Positions 1 to 8,953 of a stretch of 64,000 nucleotides of DNA are shown here, piece after piece. How positions within the stretch are numbered: position 1 is the first letter of the stretch; each line of letters opens with the position of its first letter. This DNA is from Roseiarcus sp963783175 (lineage in GTDB: Bacteria > Pseudomonadota > Alphaproteobacteria > Rhizobiales > Beijerinckiaceae). Under the pieces are notes generated by a model. That model was not told where the DNA came from. It saw nothing but the letters and a program-made list of their open reading frames with translations, and searched no databases. The position numbers and the translations under genes were made by a program. The stretch lies in assembly GCA_963783175.1 (NCBI GenBank), contig CAWANG010000016.1, positions 62,001-126,000 on the forward strand. Reading direction: 5' to 3'.

Positions 1-400
1 AGAGCGGGCACTGGTCGTCACAATGATTGCACGGACCGTGCGGCGTGGGCGCGCCCTTGTCGTCGATATGGGCGCAGAAGCCGGCGGCGTCGCCGAATGT
101 CGCCTTGAGATCGGCGGCGATCGCCGCCGCGTCGGAGCCCGCCAAAACCGGCCCGGCCAGCGCCTGCTGATAGGGCATAGCGATCAGCTGGACGACGAGC
201 GTAAGCGCGACGGTGAAGGCGGTCAGCGCCGAACGGAACGACGCGAGACCCCGCCGCGCGCGTCGCGTCCCAAGCGCTGATTTCCGGCGCGCGAGACCCA
301 CCAGAACACCCTCCGATGGGTGCAATTGGTAACCGAACGCGGCGGTGAGCGCAAACGGGCCGTCCGGTCCGGCGGGGCGCGCCCCGAAACAATCCTTCAT
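1..400 (-). CDS. DUF2946-like exported protein, 3' part cut by the window edge
   Basis: The minus strand is open from an ATG at 400 to the left edge with no stop, giving at least 133 residues. A basic stretch followed by a hydrophobic segment (FRSALTAFTVALTLVVQLIA) and an AxA-type site looks like a signal peptide. A GTG at 301 would put the basic region at the N-terminus and is an equally good start. The downstream part ends in a cysteine/histidine cluster, CNHCDDQCPL, typical of the small periplasmic DUF2946 proteins often found beside copper or TonB-dependent transport genes. The family is inferred from layout and the Cys cluster; the C-terminus is not visible. Confidence 0.6.
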   Translation of the reverse strand, partial: MKDCFGARPAGPDGPFALTAAFGYQLHPSEGVLVGLARRKSALGTRRARRGLASFRSALTAFTVALTLVVQLIAMPYQQALAGPVLAGSDAAAIAADLKATFGDAAGFCAHIDDKGAPTPHGPCNHCDDQCPL

Positions 401-479
401 TGAAAGTGACTTGTGCCTTGGCCGGCCCGTGGCCTAACCCTTGCCCTGTTCGATTCGGGCGTAGAGGGACAATTCTTCG

Positions 480-2303
480 ATGTGCGGCATTGTCGGCGTC
501 TTGGGCCGCGGTCCGGTCGCCGGGCCGATCGTGGATGCGCTCAAACGCCTCGAATACCGCGGCTATGATTCAGCCGGCGTCGCGACGCTCGAGAACGGCA
601 GGCTCGAGCGGCGGCGCGCCGAGGGCAAGCTCAAGAACCTCGAGGCCAAACTCGCCGCCGAGCCGCTCGCCGGCGCAATCGGCATCGGCCACACCCGCTG
701 GGCGACCCACGGCAAGCCGACCGTCGCCAACGCCCACCCGCACGCTTCGCCCCGGCTCGCCGTCGTCCACAACGGCATCATCGAGAACTTCAAGGCGTTG
801 CGCGAGGAGCTTGCCGCCAAGGGCTACAGGTTCGCGACCGAGACCGACTCGGAGATCGCGGCGTTCGCGGTCGAGGATGAGCTGGCGCTCGGCAAGACGC
901 CCGATGAGGCGGTCCATTCCGCCCTTCAGCGCCTGCGCGGCGCGTTCGCTCTCGTCTATCTGTTCGCGGGCGAGGAGGACCTCTTGATTGGCGCGCGGCA
1001 GGGCGCGCCGCTGGCGATCGGCTACGGCGACGGAGAAATGTATCTCGGCTCCGACGCGCTCGCGCTCGCGCCCTTCACCGACCGCATCGCTTATCTCGAG
1101 GAGGGAGACTGGGTGGTGCTGACGCGCGGGGCCGCCGACATTCGCGACCGATGCGGGAAACGGGTCAAGCGCCGCATCCAGCGCAGCCCGGCCGGAAGTT
1201 TGCTGGCGGAAAAGGGCAACTATCGCCACTTCATGGCCAAGGAGATCCACGAGCAGCCCGAGGTCGTCGGCCACACCCTCGCCCATTACATCGACATGGC
1301 TGCGATGCGCGTCAAGCCGTTCGCCTGGCCGGCCGACCCGACAACGCTCAGGCGCGTCTCGATCGTCGCCTGCGGCACCGCCTATATGGCCGGGCTCACG
1401 GCCAAGTACTGGATCGAGCGGTTTGCGCGTCTGCCGGTCGAGATCGATGTCGCCTCGGAATATCGCTATCGCGAGGCGCCGGTCGACGACGGGGGCTTGA
1501 CGATCGTCGTCTCGCAATCGGGCGAAACGGCCGATACGCTTGCTTCCCTTCGCTACGTGAAGGAGAGGGGGTCGAAGACGGTCGGCGTCGTCAACGTCCC
1601 GGATTCGAGTGTCGCCCGCCTGACCGACGCGCTTGCGCCGACGCTTGCTGGCCCGGAGATCGGCGTCGCTTCGACCAAGGCCTTCACCTGCCAGCTCGCG
1701 GCCCTGGCGGCGCTCGCCGTCAGCCTCGGCAAAGCGCGCGGGACGATCGATGAGGCCGCCGAGACGGCGCTGGTCGGCGAGCTTGTCGCGACCCCCGGCC
1801 TGCTCGCCGAGGCGCTGAAGCTCGAGCCAGCGGCCGAGAAGCTCGCGCATGCGGTCGCCCGCGCGCGCGACGTGCTCTATCTCGGCCGCGGCACCGCCTA
1901 TCCGCTGGCGCTCGAAGGCGCGCTCAAGCTCAAGGAGCTGAGCTACATCCACGCCGAAGGCTACGCCGCGGGCGAACTGAAGCACGGGCCGATCGCGCTC
2001 ATCGACGAAGCGATGCCGGTGATCGTCATCGCGCCGCGCGACGCGGTGTTCGAGAAGATCGTGTCCAATATGCAGGAGGTCGCGGCGCGCGGCGGCCGCA
2101 TCGTGCTGATCGGCGAAAGGCGCGCCGCCGAGGAGGCCGCGGTCGAAATCGAGCACTTCCTGGCCATGCCCGACATGAGCGCCAATTTTGCTCCGATCGT
2201 CTACGCCGCCCCGGTGCAGATGCTCGCTTACCACACCGCCGTCATCATGGGTAAAGACGCCGACCAGCCGCGCAACCTGGCGAAATCGGTGACGGTGGAG
2301 TAG
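480..2303 (+). CDS. glmS: Glutamine--fructose-6-phosphate aminotransferase (isomerizing)
   Basis: It makes glucosamine-6-phosphate from fructose-6-phosphate and glutamine, the first committed step towards UDP-GlcNAc for peptidoglycan and lipid A. The 607-residue length is normal for the family. The N-terminus MCGIVGVLG exposes the catalytic Cys2 of the class II glutaminase domain, with GHTRWATHG further on. Two SIS sugar-isomerase domains follow (ACGTAYMAG and SQSGETADTLASLR; then YLGRGTAYPLALEGALKLKE). The C-terminus ends in the family signature RNLAKSVTVE. The start is fixed because Cys2 must follow the initiator Met. The UDP-GlcNAc-consuming lipid A genes lie about 9 kb downstream. Confidence 0.97.
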   Translation: MCGIVGVLGRGPVAGPIVDALKRLEYRGYDSAGVATLENGRLERRRAEGKLKNLEAKLAAEPLAGAIGIGHTRWATHGKPTVANAHPHASPRLAVVHNGIIENFKALREELAAKGYRFATETDSEIAAFAVEDELALGKTPDEAVHSALQRLRGAFALVYLFAGEEDLLIGARQGAPLAIGYGDGEMYLGSDALALAPFTDRIAYLEEGDWVVLTRGAADIRDRCGKRVKRRIQRSPAGSLLAEKGNYRHFMAKEIHEQPEVVGHTLAHYIDMAAMRVKPFAWPADPTTLRRVSIVACGTAYMAGLTAKYWIERFARLPVEIDVASEYRYREAPVDDGGLTIVVSQSGETADTLASLRYVKERGSKTVGVVNVPDSSVARLTDALAPTLAGPEIGVASTKAFTCQLAALAALAVSLGKARGTIDEAAETALVGELVATPGLLAEALKLEPAAEKLAHAVARARDVLYLGRGTAYPLALEGALKLKELSYIHAEGYAAGELKHGPIALIDEAMPVIVIAPRDAVFEKIVSNMQEVAARGGRIVLIGERRAAEEAAVEIEHFLAMPDMSANFAPIVYAAPVQMLAYHTAVIMGKDADQPRNLAKSVTVE

Positions 2304-2504
2304 GGGGCCCGGGAGCGCTCCGGACGAACGTCGGACTGGGGTGGGAATGGCCGCTTCCGGTTTTTGGAAAGCGGACCGGAAGTCCCAGTATCCTCCGAGG
2401 GGCCCGCGTCGTTCGCGGACGCATTTTCGGGCGCCAGACTTGATTTGCAACAAGGCGCGCGGCGGCTGGCGCTGCTTGGCTGGCGAATTGAGGAGGGACT
2501 GTTT

Positions 2505-2939
2505 ATGCGAAAAATCGACCTGACCGAGCGCCCGATGCCGGAGATCAATCCGGCCAAGGTGTGTTTCGTCATCGAGAAGTCGCGCGAATACCTCAGCGAG
2601 GACATCGGCGTGGACCCCGACGCCTCCAACCCGACGGACGACGAGGAGCGCGTCATGCTGACCGACGCCGCCGACCACTCGATCCGCCACGAACTGGTCG
2701 AATTCATCCGGGATCTCGACGTCGATGAGGCCGCGGCGCTCGTCGCGCTCGCCTGGATCGGACGCGGCGACTTCGAGGCCGAGGAGTGGAGGGCCGCCGT
2801 CGCTGAGGCCAACGCGCGCGCCGAGGGCCCGACCTGGAAATATCTTCTCGGCATGGCTCTCCTTCCGGACTACCTCGAAGAGGCGCTTTCCGCCTTCGGC
2901 CACTCGTGCGAGGGCTATGAAGGCGGGGCGGAGGAATAG
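2505..2939 (+). CDS. DUF3775 family conserved protein
   Basis: A 144-residue acidic protein, no signal peptide or membrane segment. The sequence around INPAKVCFVIEKSREY and the later segments LVEFIRDLDVDEAAALVALAWIGRGDFE and LLGMALLPDYLEEAL match what I recall of the alphaproteobacterial DUF3775 family. Its function is unknown. The ATG at 2505 is chosen because a strong Shine-Dalgarno (AGGAGGGA, 2491-2498) lies just upstream. The same frame stays open to 2364, but that extension has no ribosome binding site. It sits between glmS and a DUF502 gene on the same strand. Confidence 0.75.
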   Translation: MRKIDLTERPMPEINPAKVCFVIEKSREYLSEDIGVDPDASNPTDDEERVMLTDAADHSIRHELVEFIRDLDVDEAAALVALAWIGRGDFEAEEWRAAVAEANARAEGPTWKYLLGMALLPDYLEEALSAFGHSCEGYEGGAEE

Positions 2940-2971
2940 CGCTAGCATTTTCGGCCGAGGTCGAATCGCGA

Positions 2972-3002
2972 CGTCATTGCGAGCGAGGCGAAGCAATCCA
3001 GG
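2972..3002. repeat. Dispersed palindromic repeat copy (ATTGC...GCAAT type)
   Basis: The intergenic sequence around 2975-2997 (CATTGCGAGCGAGGCGAAG, then CAATCC) resembles a short imperfect palindrome that I recall as dispersed in many copies in rhizobial and other proteobacterial genomes. The ends ATTGC and GCAAT are inverted. Only this one copy was noticed here. Its membership in a repeat family is from memory, not from a search. Confidence 0.5.
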
Positions 3003-3072
3003 GGAACGCAGCGCGCCTTGCAACCTCCGGCGCGAGCCGTCATCTTGGCGGGTGCGAAGCGCCGAGAGACTC

Positions 3073-3786
3073 ATGTCCGATCTTGTCCCGCCGCCGTTCC
3101 ATCGCTCGCTCGCCCAGCGCCTTCGCTCGTGGTTCTTCACCGGGCTCGTCGTGTTCGGCCCGGTCGCGGTCACTGCCTATATCGCCTGGTGGGCGATCGA
3201 CACGGTCGACAATTGGGTAAGGCCCTGGTTTCCGCTGAGCCTGTCGCCGGACGGCTATCTGCCGTTCCACATCCCGGGCTTCGGCGTCATCATCGCCGTG
3301 ATCGGCCTGACCTTGCTCGGATTCCTGACCGCCAATTTCATCGGCCGCTCCCTGGTCAGGTTCGGCGAGGCGATGCTCGATCGGACGCCGCTGGTCAGGG
3401 GCGTCTACAAGGGTTTCAAGCAGGTATTCGAGACGATCTTCAGCCAGTCCGGCAGCCAGTTCCGCAAGGTCGGACTGGTCGAATTTCCGGTCAAGGGCAG
3501 CTGGTCGATCGTCTTCGTTTCGTCGGCGCCGGGCGAGATCGTCGCCGGCGCCCTGCCCGGAAAGAAGCCGATGATCTCGGTCTTCATGCCCTGCACGCCC
3601 AACCCCACCACCGGGTTCTTCTTCTACATCCCGGCCGACGAAGTCGTTGAATTGCCGATTTCGGCCGACGACGCGGCGAAGCTCATCATGTCGGCAGGGC
3701 TCATCCAGCCGCAGGGCCAAGCGGCGCTCGCCGCGATGGCGGAAGCAGCGAGGCTCGACAAGCCGCACATGGAGACCCAGGCATGA
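3073..3786 (+). CDS. DUF502 family inner-membrane protein
   Basis: A 237-residue protein with two N-terminal hydrophobic segments (WFFTGLVVFGPVAVTAYIAWW and IIAVIGLTLLGFLTANFIG). A soluble domain follows, with the conserved TPLVRGVYKGFKQVFETI and MPCTPNPTTGFFFYIPADEV that characterise DUF502. The function is unknown; plant relatives (COV1-like) are linked to membrane trafficking, but no bacterial role is established. The ATG at 3073 (MSDLVPPPF) gives the usual N-terminus; the frame runs further upstream without a convincing start. Transcribed in the same direction as the gene before it, 133 nt downstream. Confidence 0.85.
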   Translation: MSDLVPPPFHRSLAQRLRSWFFTGLVVFGPVAVTAYIAWWAIDTVDNWVRPWFPLSLSPDGYLPFHIPGFGVIIAVIGLTLLGFLTANFIGRSLVRFGEAMLDRTPLVRGVYKGFKQVFETIFSQSGSQFRKVGLVEFPVKGSWSIVFVSSAPGEIVAGALPGKKPMISVFMPCTPNPTTGFFFYIPADEVVELPISADDAAKLIMSAGLIQPQGQAALAAMAEAARLDKPHMETQA

Positions 3787-3946
3787 CGCTTTAGGCGGCC
3801 GGAAATCGGCCAGGCTGCGCGGCGTTGGCGGCTATTTGCCACGGGCGCCAAGCGCGGACGCTCCACCAGTTTTGGGCGCTGTCAGAGGCCGCAAGCTATG
3901 CTAATGAGGCGCCGGGCGTAGAATATCGCCGCCGACTCGCTCTTTA

Positions 3947-3965
3947 GGCGCGCGCTTTGCGCGCC
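3947..3965 (+). promoter_or_regulatory. Hairpin in the leader upstream of frr
   Basis: GGCGCGC at 3947-3953 is an exact inverted repeat of GCGCGCC at 3959-3965, with a GCTTT loop, ending 36 nt before the frr ATG. No U-run follows, so it is not a standard terminator. It could be a leader hairpin; no function is shown. Confidence 0.3.
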
Positions 3966-4001
3966 GCCTTCGCGGTTCGGCCCCGAATGCATAGGACGCA
4001 C

Positions 4002-4568
4002 ATGGCGCAATTGCCTCTATTTGACCTTCCCGAACTCAAACGCCGGATGCAGGCCGCGCACGCGACGCTTAAGCACGAGTTGGGCGGACTGCGCACTGGC
4101 CGGGCGAGCGCCAGCCTGCTCGAACCGGTGCATGTCGAGGCCTACGGCCAGCGCATGCCGATCAATCAAGTCGCGACGATCAGCGTTCCCGAGCCCCGCG
4201 CGCTTTCCGTTTCGGTATGGGACAAAAGCATGGTGCAGGCGGTCGACAAGGCGATCCGGGACGCCAATCTCGGGTTGAGCCCGACGGTCGAGGGCTCGGT
4301 CCTGCGCATCCGCATTCCGGAATTGAACGAGCAACGGCGGAAGGAAATGGTCAAGATCGCGCACAAATACAGCGAGGACGCCCGGGTGGCGGTGCGGCAC
4401 GTGCGCCGCGACGGGCTCGACATCCTCAAAAAACTCTTGAAGGAGCACGGAATCAGCGAGGACGACGAGAAGCACCACGAGGCGGAAGTGCAGAAGGCGA
4501 CCGATCAGGCCATTCACGAGATCGACGCCTCTCTCGCCGCGAAGGAAAAGGAAATCATGCAGGTCTAG
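4002..4568 (+). CDS. frr: Ribosome recycling factor
   Basis: RRF splits post-termination ribosomes together with EF-G. The 188 residues from MAQLPLFDL match the usual length of about 185. Conserved stretches are LRTGRASASLLEPVHVEAYG, LSVSVWDKSMV, LRIRIPELNEQRRKEMVKIA and VRHVRRDGLDILKK, and the C-terminal helix rich in Lys/Glu. The ATG at 4002 is chosen over the upstream frame extension because MAQ... aligns with the family N-terminus. It is the first gene of the uppS-lpxB operon. In most relatives it directly follows pyrH, which here is about 23 kb away. Confidence 0.95.
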   Translation: MAQLPLFDLPELKRRMQAAHATLKHELGGLRTGRASASLLEPVHVEAYGQRMPINQVATISVPEPRALSVSVWDKSMVQAVDKAIRDANLGLSPTVEGSVLRIRIPELNEQRRKEMVKIAHKYSEDARVAVRHVRRDGLDILKKLLKEHGISEDDEKHHEAEVQKATDQAIHEIDASLAAKEKEIMQV

Positions 4569-4594
4569 TCTCGCCCCCGTTGTCCGAGGCCATC

Positions 4595-5359
4595 ATGCAT
4601 TATTCCCGCCCCAATCTTAGTCCCAGAACGGCTCGAAAGCCGTCTCATGTCGCGATCATCATGGACGGCAATGGCCGCTGGGCGCAGGCGCGCGGGCTGC
4701 CGCGGTTCGAAGGCCACCGGCGGGGCGTCGAAGCGGTCCGCCGGGCCGTCCGCTCGGCGATCGAGCATGATGTGCGGTTCCTTACGATATACAGTTTTTC
4801 GTCGGAGAATTGGAGCCGCCCACCTGAGGAAGTGGCGATGCTGATGGGCCTTCTCAAGCGCTTCATCCGCAACGATCTCGCCGAGCTCAACGCCAATGGC
4901 GTCAAGGTCAGGATCATCGGCGAACGGGACAATCTCTCGCCCGATATCGTGGCTCTGATCGACGAGGCCGAGAGCCTGACCGCCGGCAATCACGGCCTCA
5001 CCCTGACGGTGGCGTTCAATTATGGCGCCCGCCAGGAGATCGTCGAGGCGGCGCGGCGCCTGGCGATCGATGTTCGCGATGGCGTGCTCGACGCGCAGGC
5101 GATCGGGCAAGACGACCTGGCCGACCGGCTCGATACCGCCGGTCTTCCCGATCCTGATCTCGTCATCCGCACTTCGGGCGAGATGCGCCTGTCTAATTTC
5201 CTGCTCTGGCAGTCGGCTTACGCCGAACTCGTCTTCCTGCCAATCCTGTGGCCTGATTTCGACGACGCGGCTTTTGTTTCCGCGCTCGATCAGTATGCGG
5301 CGCGCGAGCGTCGGTTCGGCGCTCTCGTCGAGCCCGCCGCAGTCAAGTCAGCGTCGTGA
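4595..5359 (+). CDS. uppS: Undecaprenyl diphosphate synthase (cis-prenyltransferase)
   Basis: It condenses isopentenyl diphosphate onto farnesyl diphosphate to make C55-PP, the lipid carrier for cell-wall and O-antigen units. The 254-residue protein carries the signature HVAIIMDGNGRWA with the catalytic Asp24, then GLPRFEGHRRGVEAVR, YSFSSENWSRP, FNYGARQEI and DPDLVIRTSGEMRLSNFLLWQSAYAE. The start at 4595 (MHYSRP) lies 26 nt after frr; the upstream frame is a shadow of frr. It overlaps cdsA by four bases (GTGA), indicating translational coupling. Confidence 0.95.
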   Translation: MHYSRPNLSPRTARKPSHVAIIMDGNGRWAQARGLPRFEGHRRGVEAVRRAVRSAIEHDVRFLTIYSFSSENWSRPPEEVAMLMGLLKRFIRNDLAELNANGVKVRIIGERDNLSPDIVALIDEAESLTAGNHGLTLTVAFNYGARQEIVEAARRLAIDVRDGVLDAQAIGQDDLADRLDTAGLPDPDLVIRTSGEMRLSNFLLWQSAYAELVFLPILWPDFDDAAFVSALDQYAARERRFGALVEPAAVKSAS

Positions 5360-6222
5360 CCGCGGACGGCGAGCGGCCGGCGACCGGATCGGCGCCGCAG
5401 CGGCCACGCGCGCGGTTCGGGCCGGATCTCAAGCCGCGGGTGGCGGCGGCGGTGGGGATGGGGAGCGTCGCGCTGGCTGTAGCGTGGGTTGGCGGCTTCG
5501 TGTTCGCGGCGTTCTGGTGGCTCGCCTCGATCGTCGTCTTGTGGGAATGGCAGCGGCTTGTTGGCGGCGGGCGGCTCATCGAGCGGGTCGCGGTCGGCGC
5601 TCTCACCCTGGCGCTCGCTGCGCTGTCGGCGCTGTACAATTCGATTCTCGGCGTTGCGGCGGCGCTCATCCTCGGCGCGGGCGCGGTCGGGTGGATCGCC
5701 GGTCGGGGGCAGGGCCTCTGGGCGGCTGGGGGCGTGCTCTACGCCGGCGCGCTCGTCGCGAGCGTCGGGCTGCTCAGGGTGTCGCCGAGCTTGGGCATGG
5801 CCGCGATCCTGTGGCTGTTCGCGGTCGTTTGGGGAGCGGACATCGCCGCCTATTTCGCCGGCCGGCTGATCGGCGGCCCAAAACTCTGGCCGAGCGTCTC
5901 GCCGGGTAAAACCTGGGCCGGGGCGATCGTCGGCGCGTTCGCTGGTGCCGTCCTCGGCCTCATGCTCGCGGCATGGACGAACCGCCTTGCGGCGCTATTC
6001 TGGCTCGGCCTCGCAACGGCGATCGTGTCCGAGGTTGGCGATTTGTTCGAATCGGCGCTCAAGCGGCGGTTCGGCGTCAAGGATTCGAGCGGCCTCATTC
6101 CCGGCCACGGCGGATTGATGGATAGGCTCGACGCCTTTACATCGGCGTCCTTTTTCGCTGCGGTGGTCGCCATTCTGCATCCCAAGGGCGAATATATCGC
6201 GAGCGGACTGTTTCAATGGTGA
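5356..6222 (+). CDS. cdsA: Phosphatidate cytidylyltransferase (CDP-diglyceride synthase)
   Basis: It makes CDP-diacylglycerol from phosphatidic acid and CTP at the inner membrane. 288 residues with about eight hydrophobic segments and the CDS signature near the C-terminus (SALKRRFGVKDSSGLIPGHG, then GLMDRLD). GTG start overlapping the uppS stop. The N-terminal 20 or so residues are hydrophilic and the membrane part starts near residue 28. It overlaps dxr by seven bases. Confidence 0.93.
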   Translation: MTADGERPATGSAPQRPRARFGPDLKPRVAAAVGMGSVALAVAWVGGFVFAAFWWLASIVVLWEWQRLVGGGRLIERVAVGALTLALAALSALYNSILGVAAALILGAGAVGWIAGRGQGLWAAGGVLYAGALVASVGLLRVSPSLGMAAILWLFAVVWGADIAAYFAGRLIGGPKLWPSVSPGKTWAGAIVGAFAGAVLGLMLAAWTNRLAALFWLGLATAIVSEVGDLFESALKRRFGVKDSSGLIPGHGGLMDRLDAFTSASFFAAVVAILHPKGEYIASGLFQW

Positions 6223-7451
6223 GCATAACTCCAATCGCTCCAGCCGCTCCGCTCGGCTCGCGCAGGCGCGCGGCCCCCCGGAAAGCCTCGCCGCGCAGAC
6301 GCCTGGCGATTCTGGGAGCGACAGGTTCCATCGGACGCTCATGCGCGCAAGTCATCGCTGCCGCGCCCGGCAGGTTCTCGGTCGTCTCGGTCGCGGGCGG
6401 CTCCAACGGCGCGGCGCTGGCGAAATGCGCAATCGAGCTCGGAGCCGAATTCGCCGCCCTCGCCGACCCCGTGGGCTATCCGGACCTGAAGGCGGGTCTC
6501 GCGGGCTTCGGAATCGAAATCGCCGCTGGCCCGGAAGCGGTCAAGGAAGCGGCGCTGCGCGATGCCGACCTGGTGGTTGCGGCGATCGTCGGCGCCGCGG
6601 GTTTGGAGCCGACCTTCGCCGCGATCGCCGCCGGGCGCACGGTCGCGCTCGCCAACAAGGAGACGCTGGTGTGCGCCGGCGACCCAGTGATGGAGGCTGC
6701 GCGGCGCGCCGGCTCGACCCTTTTGCCGATGGACTCCGAGCATAACGCCATCTTCCAGGCGATCGGCGCGCGCGATCCGGACACGATCGAGACGATGACG
6801 ATCACCGCGTCCGGCGGCCCGTTCCGCGAATGGAGCGCCGAGCGCATTTCGGGAGCGTCGCGCGAGCAGGCGCTCGCCCATCCCAACTGGGTGATGGGGC
6901 CGAAGGTGACGATCAATTCGGCGGGGCTCATGAACAAGGGCCTCGAGCTGATCGAAGCCCATCACCTGTTCGGCTTGCCCGCCGACCAACTCGACGTCGT
7001 CGTTCACCCGCAATCGATCGTGCACGGCTTCATCGCCTTCGCCGACGGGTCGCTGATCGCCGGCATGGCGTCTCCGGATATGCGCACGCCGATCGCTCAT
7101 TGCCTCGCCTATCCGGACAGGATCGTGTCGGGCGTGCGCGCGCCCGATCTCGCGGCGCTCGGCCGTTTGACTTTCGAACGCGCCGACCTCGGGCGTTTTC
7201 CTGCGCTTGGGCTCGCGATCGAGGCGTTGCGAGCCGGCGGCGGCGCGCCGACCGCCCTCAACGCGGCCAACGAAATCGCCGTTGCGGCGTTTCTCAACCG
7301 GAGAATTGGCTTCGGCGACATCGCCAGTTTGGTGGCGAGAACGCTCTCCGCGATGACGGCCGCCGGCGAACTTGGCGCGCCGGCCGACGTTGCGGAGGCG
7401 CTGACAATTCACCATATCGCGCTAGACAGGACGGCGGGCCTATTGGCCTGA
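6216..7451 (+). CDS. dxr: 1-deoxy-D-xylulose 5-phosphate reductoisomerase
   Basis: It catalyses the NADPH-dependent step DXP to MEP in the non-mevalonate isoprenoid pathway, feeding UppS upstream. 411 residues. The NADPH site is LAILGATGSIGRS, followed by ANKETLVCAG and the metal/substrate region LLPMDSEHNAIFQ, then ITASGGPFR, NWVMGPKVTINSAGLMNKGLE and VHPQSIVHGF. The N-terminus has a 25-residue basic/proline-rich extension before the Rossmann fold. The ATG at 6216 overlaps the end of cdsA. Confidence 0.95.
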   Translation: MVSITPIAPAAPLGSRRRAAPRKASPRRRLAILGATGSIGRSCAQVIAAAPGRFSVVSVAGGSNGAALAKCAIELGAEFAALADPVGYPDLKAGLAGFGIEIAAGPEAVKEAALRDADLVVAAIVGAAGLEPTFAAIAAGRTVALANKETLVCAGDPVMEAARRAGSTLLPMDSEHNAIFQAIGARDPDTIETMTITASGGPFREWSAERISGASREQALAHPNWVMGPKVTINSAGLMNKGLELIEAHHLFGLPADQLDVVVHPQSIVHGFIAFADGSLIAGMASPDMRTPIAHCLAYPDRIVSGVRAPDLAALGRLTFERADLGRFPALGLAIEALRAGGGAPTALNAANEIAVAAFLNRRIGFGDIASLVARTLSAMTAAGELGAPADVAEALTIHHIALDRTAGLLA

Positions 7452-7530
7452 GGGTGAACTTGCGTCACTCTAGCCGTTCAGTAACCATCTTCCAGCGGCC
7501 GGCGCGGCTTCTGGCGGAGCTGGAGGCCGC

Positions 7531-8676
7531 ATGGCGGTAGTGAATACGATCGCCGACCTCGCGGCCTGGTTCGGATGGTACGTCGTTCCCTTCATCCTGA
7601 TTCTGAGCCTCATCGTTTCGATCCACGAGCTCGGGCACTATCTGGTCGGACGATGGTGCGGGGTGAAAATCGACGCCTTCTCGCTTGGCTTCGGTCCTGA
7701 GCTTTGGGCGCGGGTCGACTCGCGCGGCACGCGGTGGCGCGTCGGCGCACTGCCGCTCGGGGGATACGTCAAGTTTCACGGCGACGCCAACGTCGCCAGC
7801 GTTTCCGACGGCGCCGAGGCGGATCCGTCGGTTGACCGCTCGTTGACGCTCGCCGGGCAGCCGCTGCGCAATCGCGCGGCGATCGTGGCTGCAGGGCCGA
7901 TCGCCAATTTCCTTCTGGCCTTCGTGATCTTCACCGGAATGTTCATGGCCTTTGGCCGGGTCGAGCATCTGGCCCGGATCGGGCGAGTCGAGCCGAACAG
8001 TCCTGCGGCGGCGGCCGGGTTTGAGGCCGGCGACGTCGTCAAGGCGATCAATGGCCAACCGATCGACAGCTTCGAAACGCTTCAAGAATCGACGCTGATG
8101 AGCACCGGGCTGCCGATGAACTTCGTCGTCGACCGGCAGGGGCGGGACGTCGATCTCACGGCGACCCCCAGAATCACCGTTGTGGACCAGGGCGTGTTCG
8201 GCAAGCGCCGCATGGGTCATCTCGGCCTCGCCTCCTCGGCTGACCGGAACGACGCCACGGTCCAGCGGTGCGGCTTTATGACCTGCGCAGGCTGGGGCGC
8301 GGCGCAGGAATGGTTCATCGTCAAGGCCACGGGAACCTACATCGTTGGGATTTTCGCCGGGCGGGAATCCACCGATCAAATGTCGGGATTGATCGGCGCG
8401 GCGCAAATGGCTGGAGAAATGGCGAAAATTAGCTTTTGGGAGCTTTTCAGTCTCGCCGCGTGGTTTTCGGTCTCGGTCGGCCTCATGAATCTGCTTCCGG
8501 TGCCGTTGCTCGACGGCGGCCACCTTGCGTTTTACGCCTTCGAGGGCCTGCGCGGGCGTCCTTTAAGCGAGCGGGCGCAGGAGATCGGGCTGAGGATCGG
8601 AATAGCCCTGGTCGCGCTCCTGGTGGTTTTTACCACCTCCCACGACATCTTGCGCCTGGTCACGAACGGCAATTAA
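7531..8676 (+). CDS. rseP: Site-2 intramembrane zinc protease RseP
   Basis: A 381-residue multi-pass membrane metalloprotease that cleaves anti-sigma factors and signal-peptide remnants. The HELGH zinc motif is at residues 32-36 inside the first membrane helix. A PDZ domain follows (about residues 150-230, RVEPNSPAAAAGFEAGDVVKAINGQ) and then the second catalytic motif NLLPVPLLDGGHL in a C-terminal helix. It lies between dxr and bamA, its standard place, linking envelope stress control to outer-membrane assembly. Confidence 0.93.
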   Translation: MAVVNTIADLAAWFGWYVVPFILILSLIVSIHELGHYLVGRWCGVKIDAFSLGFGPELWARVDSRGTRWRVGALPLGGYVKFHGDANVASVSDGAEADPSVDRSLTLAGQPLRNRAAIVAAGPIANFLLAFVIFTGMFMAFGRVEHLARIGRVEPNSPAAAAGFEAGDVVKAINGQPIDSFETLQESTLMSTGLPMNFVVDRQGRDVDLTATPRITVVDQGVFGKRRMGHLGLASSADRNDATVQRCGFMTCAGWGAAQEWFIVKATGTYIVGIFAGRESTDQMSGLIGAAQMAGEMAKISFWELFSLAAWFSVSVGLMNLLPVPLLDGGHLAFYAFEGLRGRPLSERAQEIGLRIGIALVALLVVFTTSHDILRLVTNGN

Positions 8677-8953
8677 CCAACAATCGACCATGTTGCGTGT
8701 CCTCGGCGCAACGCTCGCGAGAAATGGTGTACGCTTCGGCCATTAACGGTTTGCAGGCGCCAGCAAAAATTGTAAAACGCCGTTAATCGTTCCGACCGCC
8801 GCCCGGTGGGGGGGTTGAGCGCTGCGTCGCGTCTGCGGCGTCGCCCGCGATCGGCGCCGCAAGGCGCTGGTGGCGGGCGCACAGGCAGGATCACGCCGAA
8901 GCGGCGCCGTCGAGGCGAATGCTGCGACGGCGCGAACAGGGGCTCTGGGCCAT

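Noticed and set aside
570..3173. 867-codon open frame on the minus strand across glmS and the DUF3775 gene
   Set aside because: It is antisense to clear genes with strong family motifs and its translation is arginine/aspartate-rich with no domain pattern; a high-GC shadow frame.
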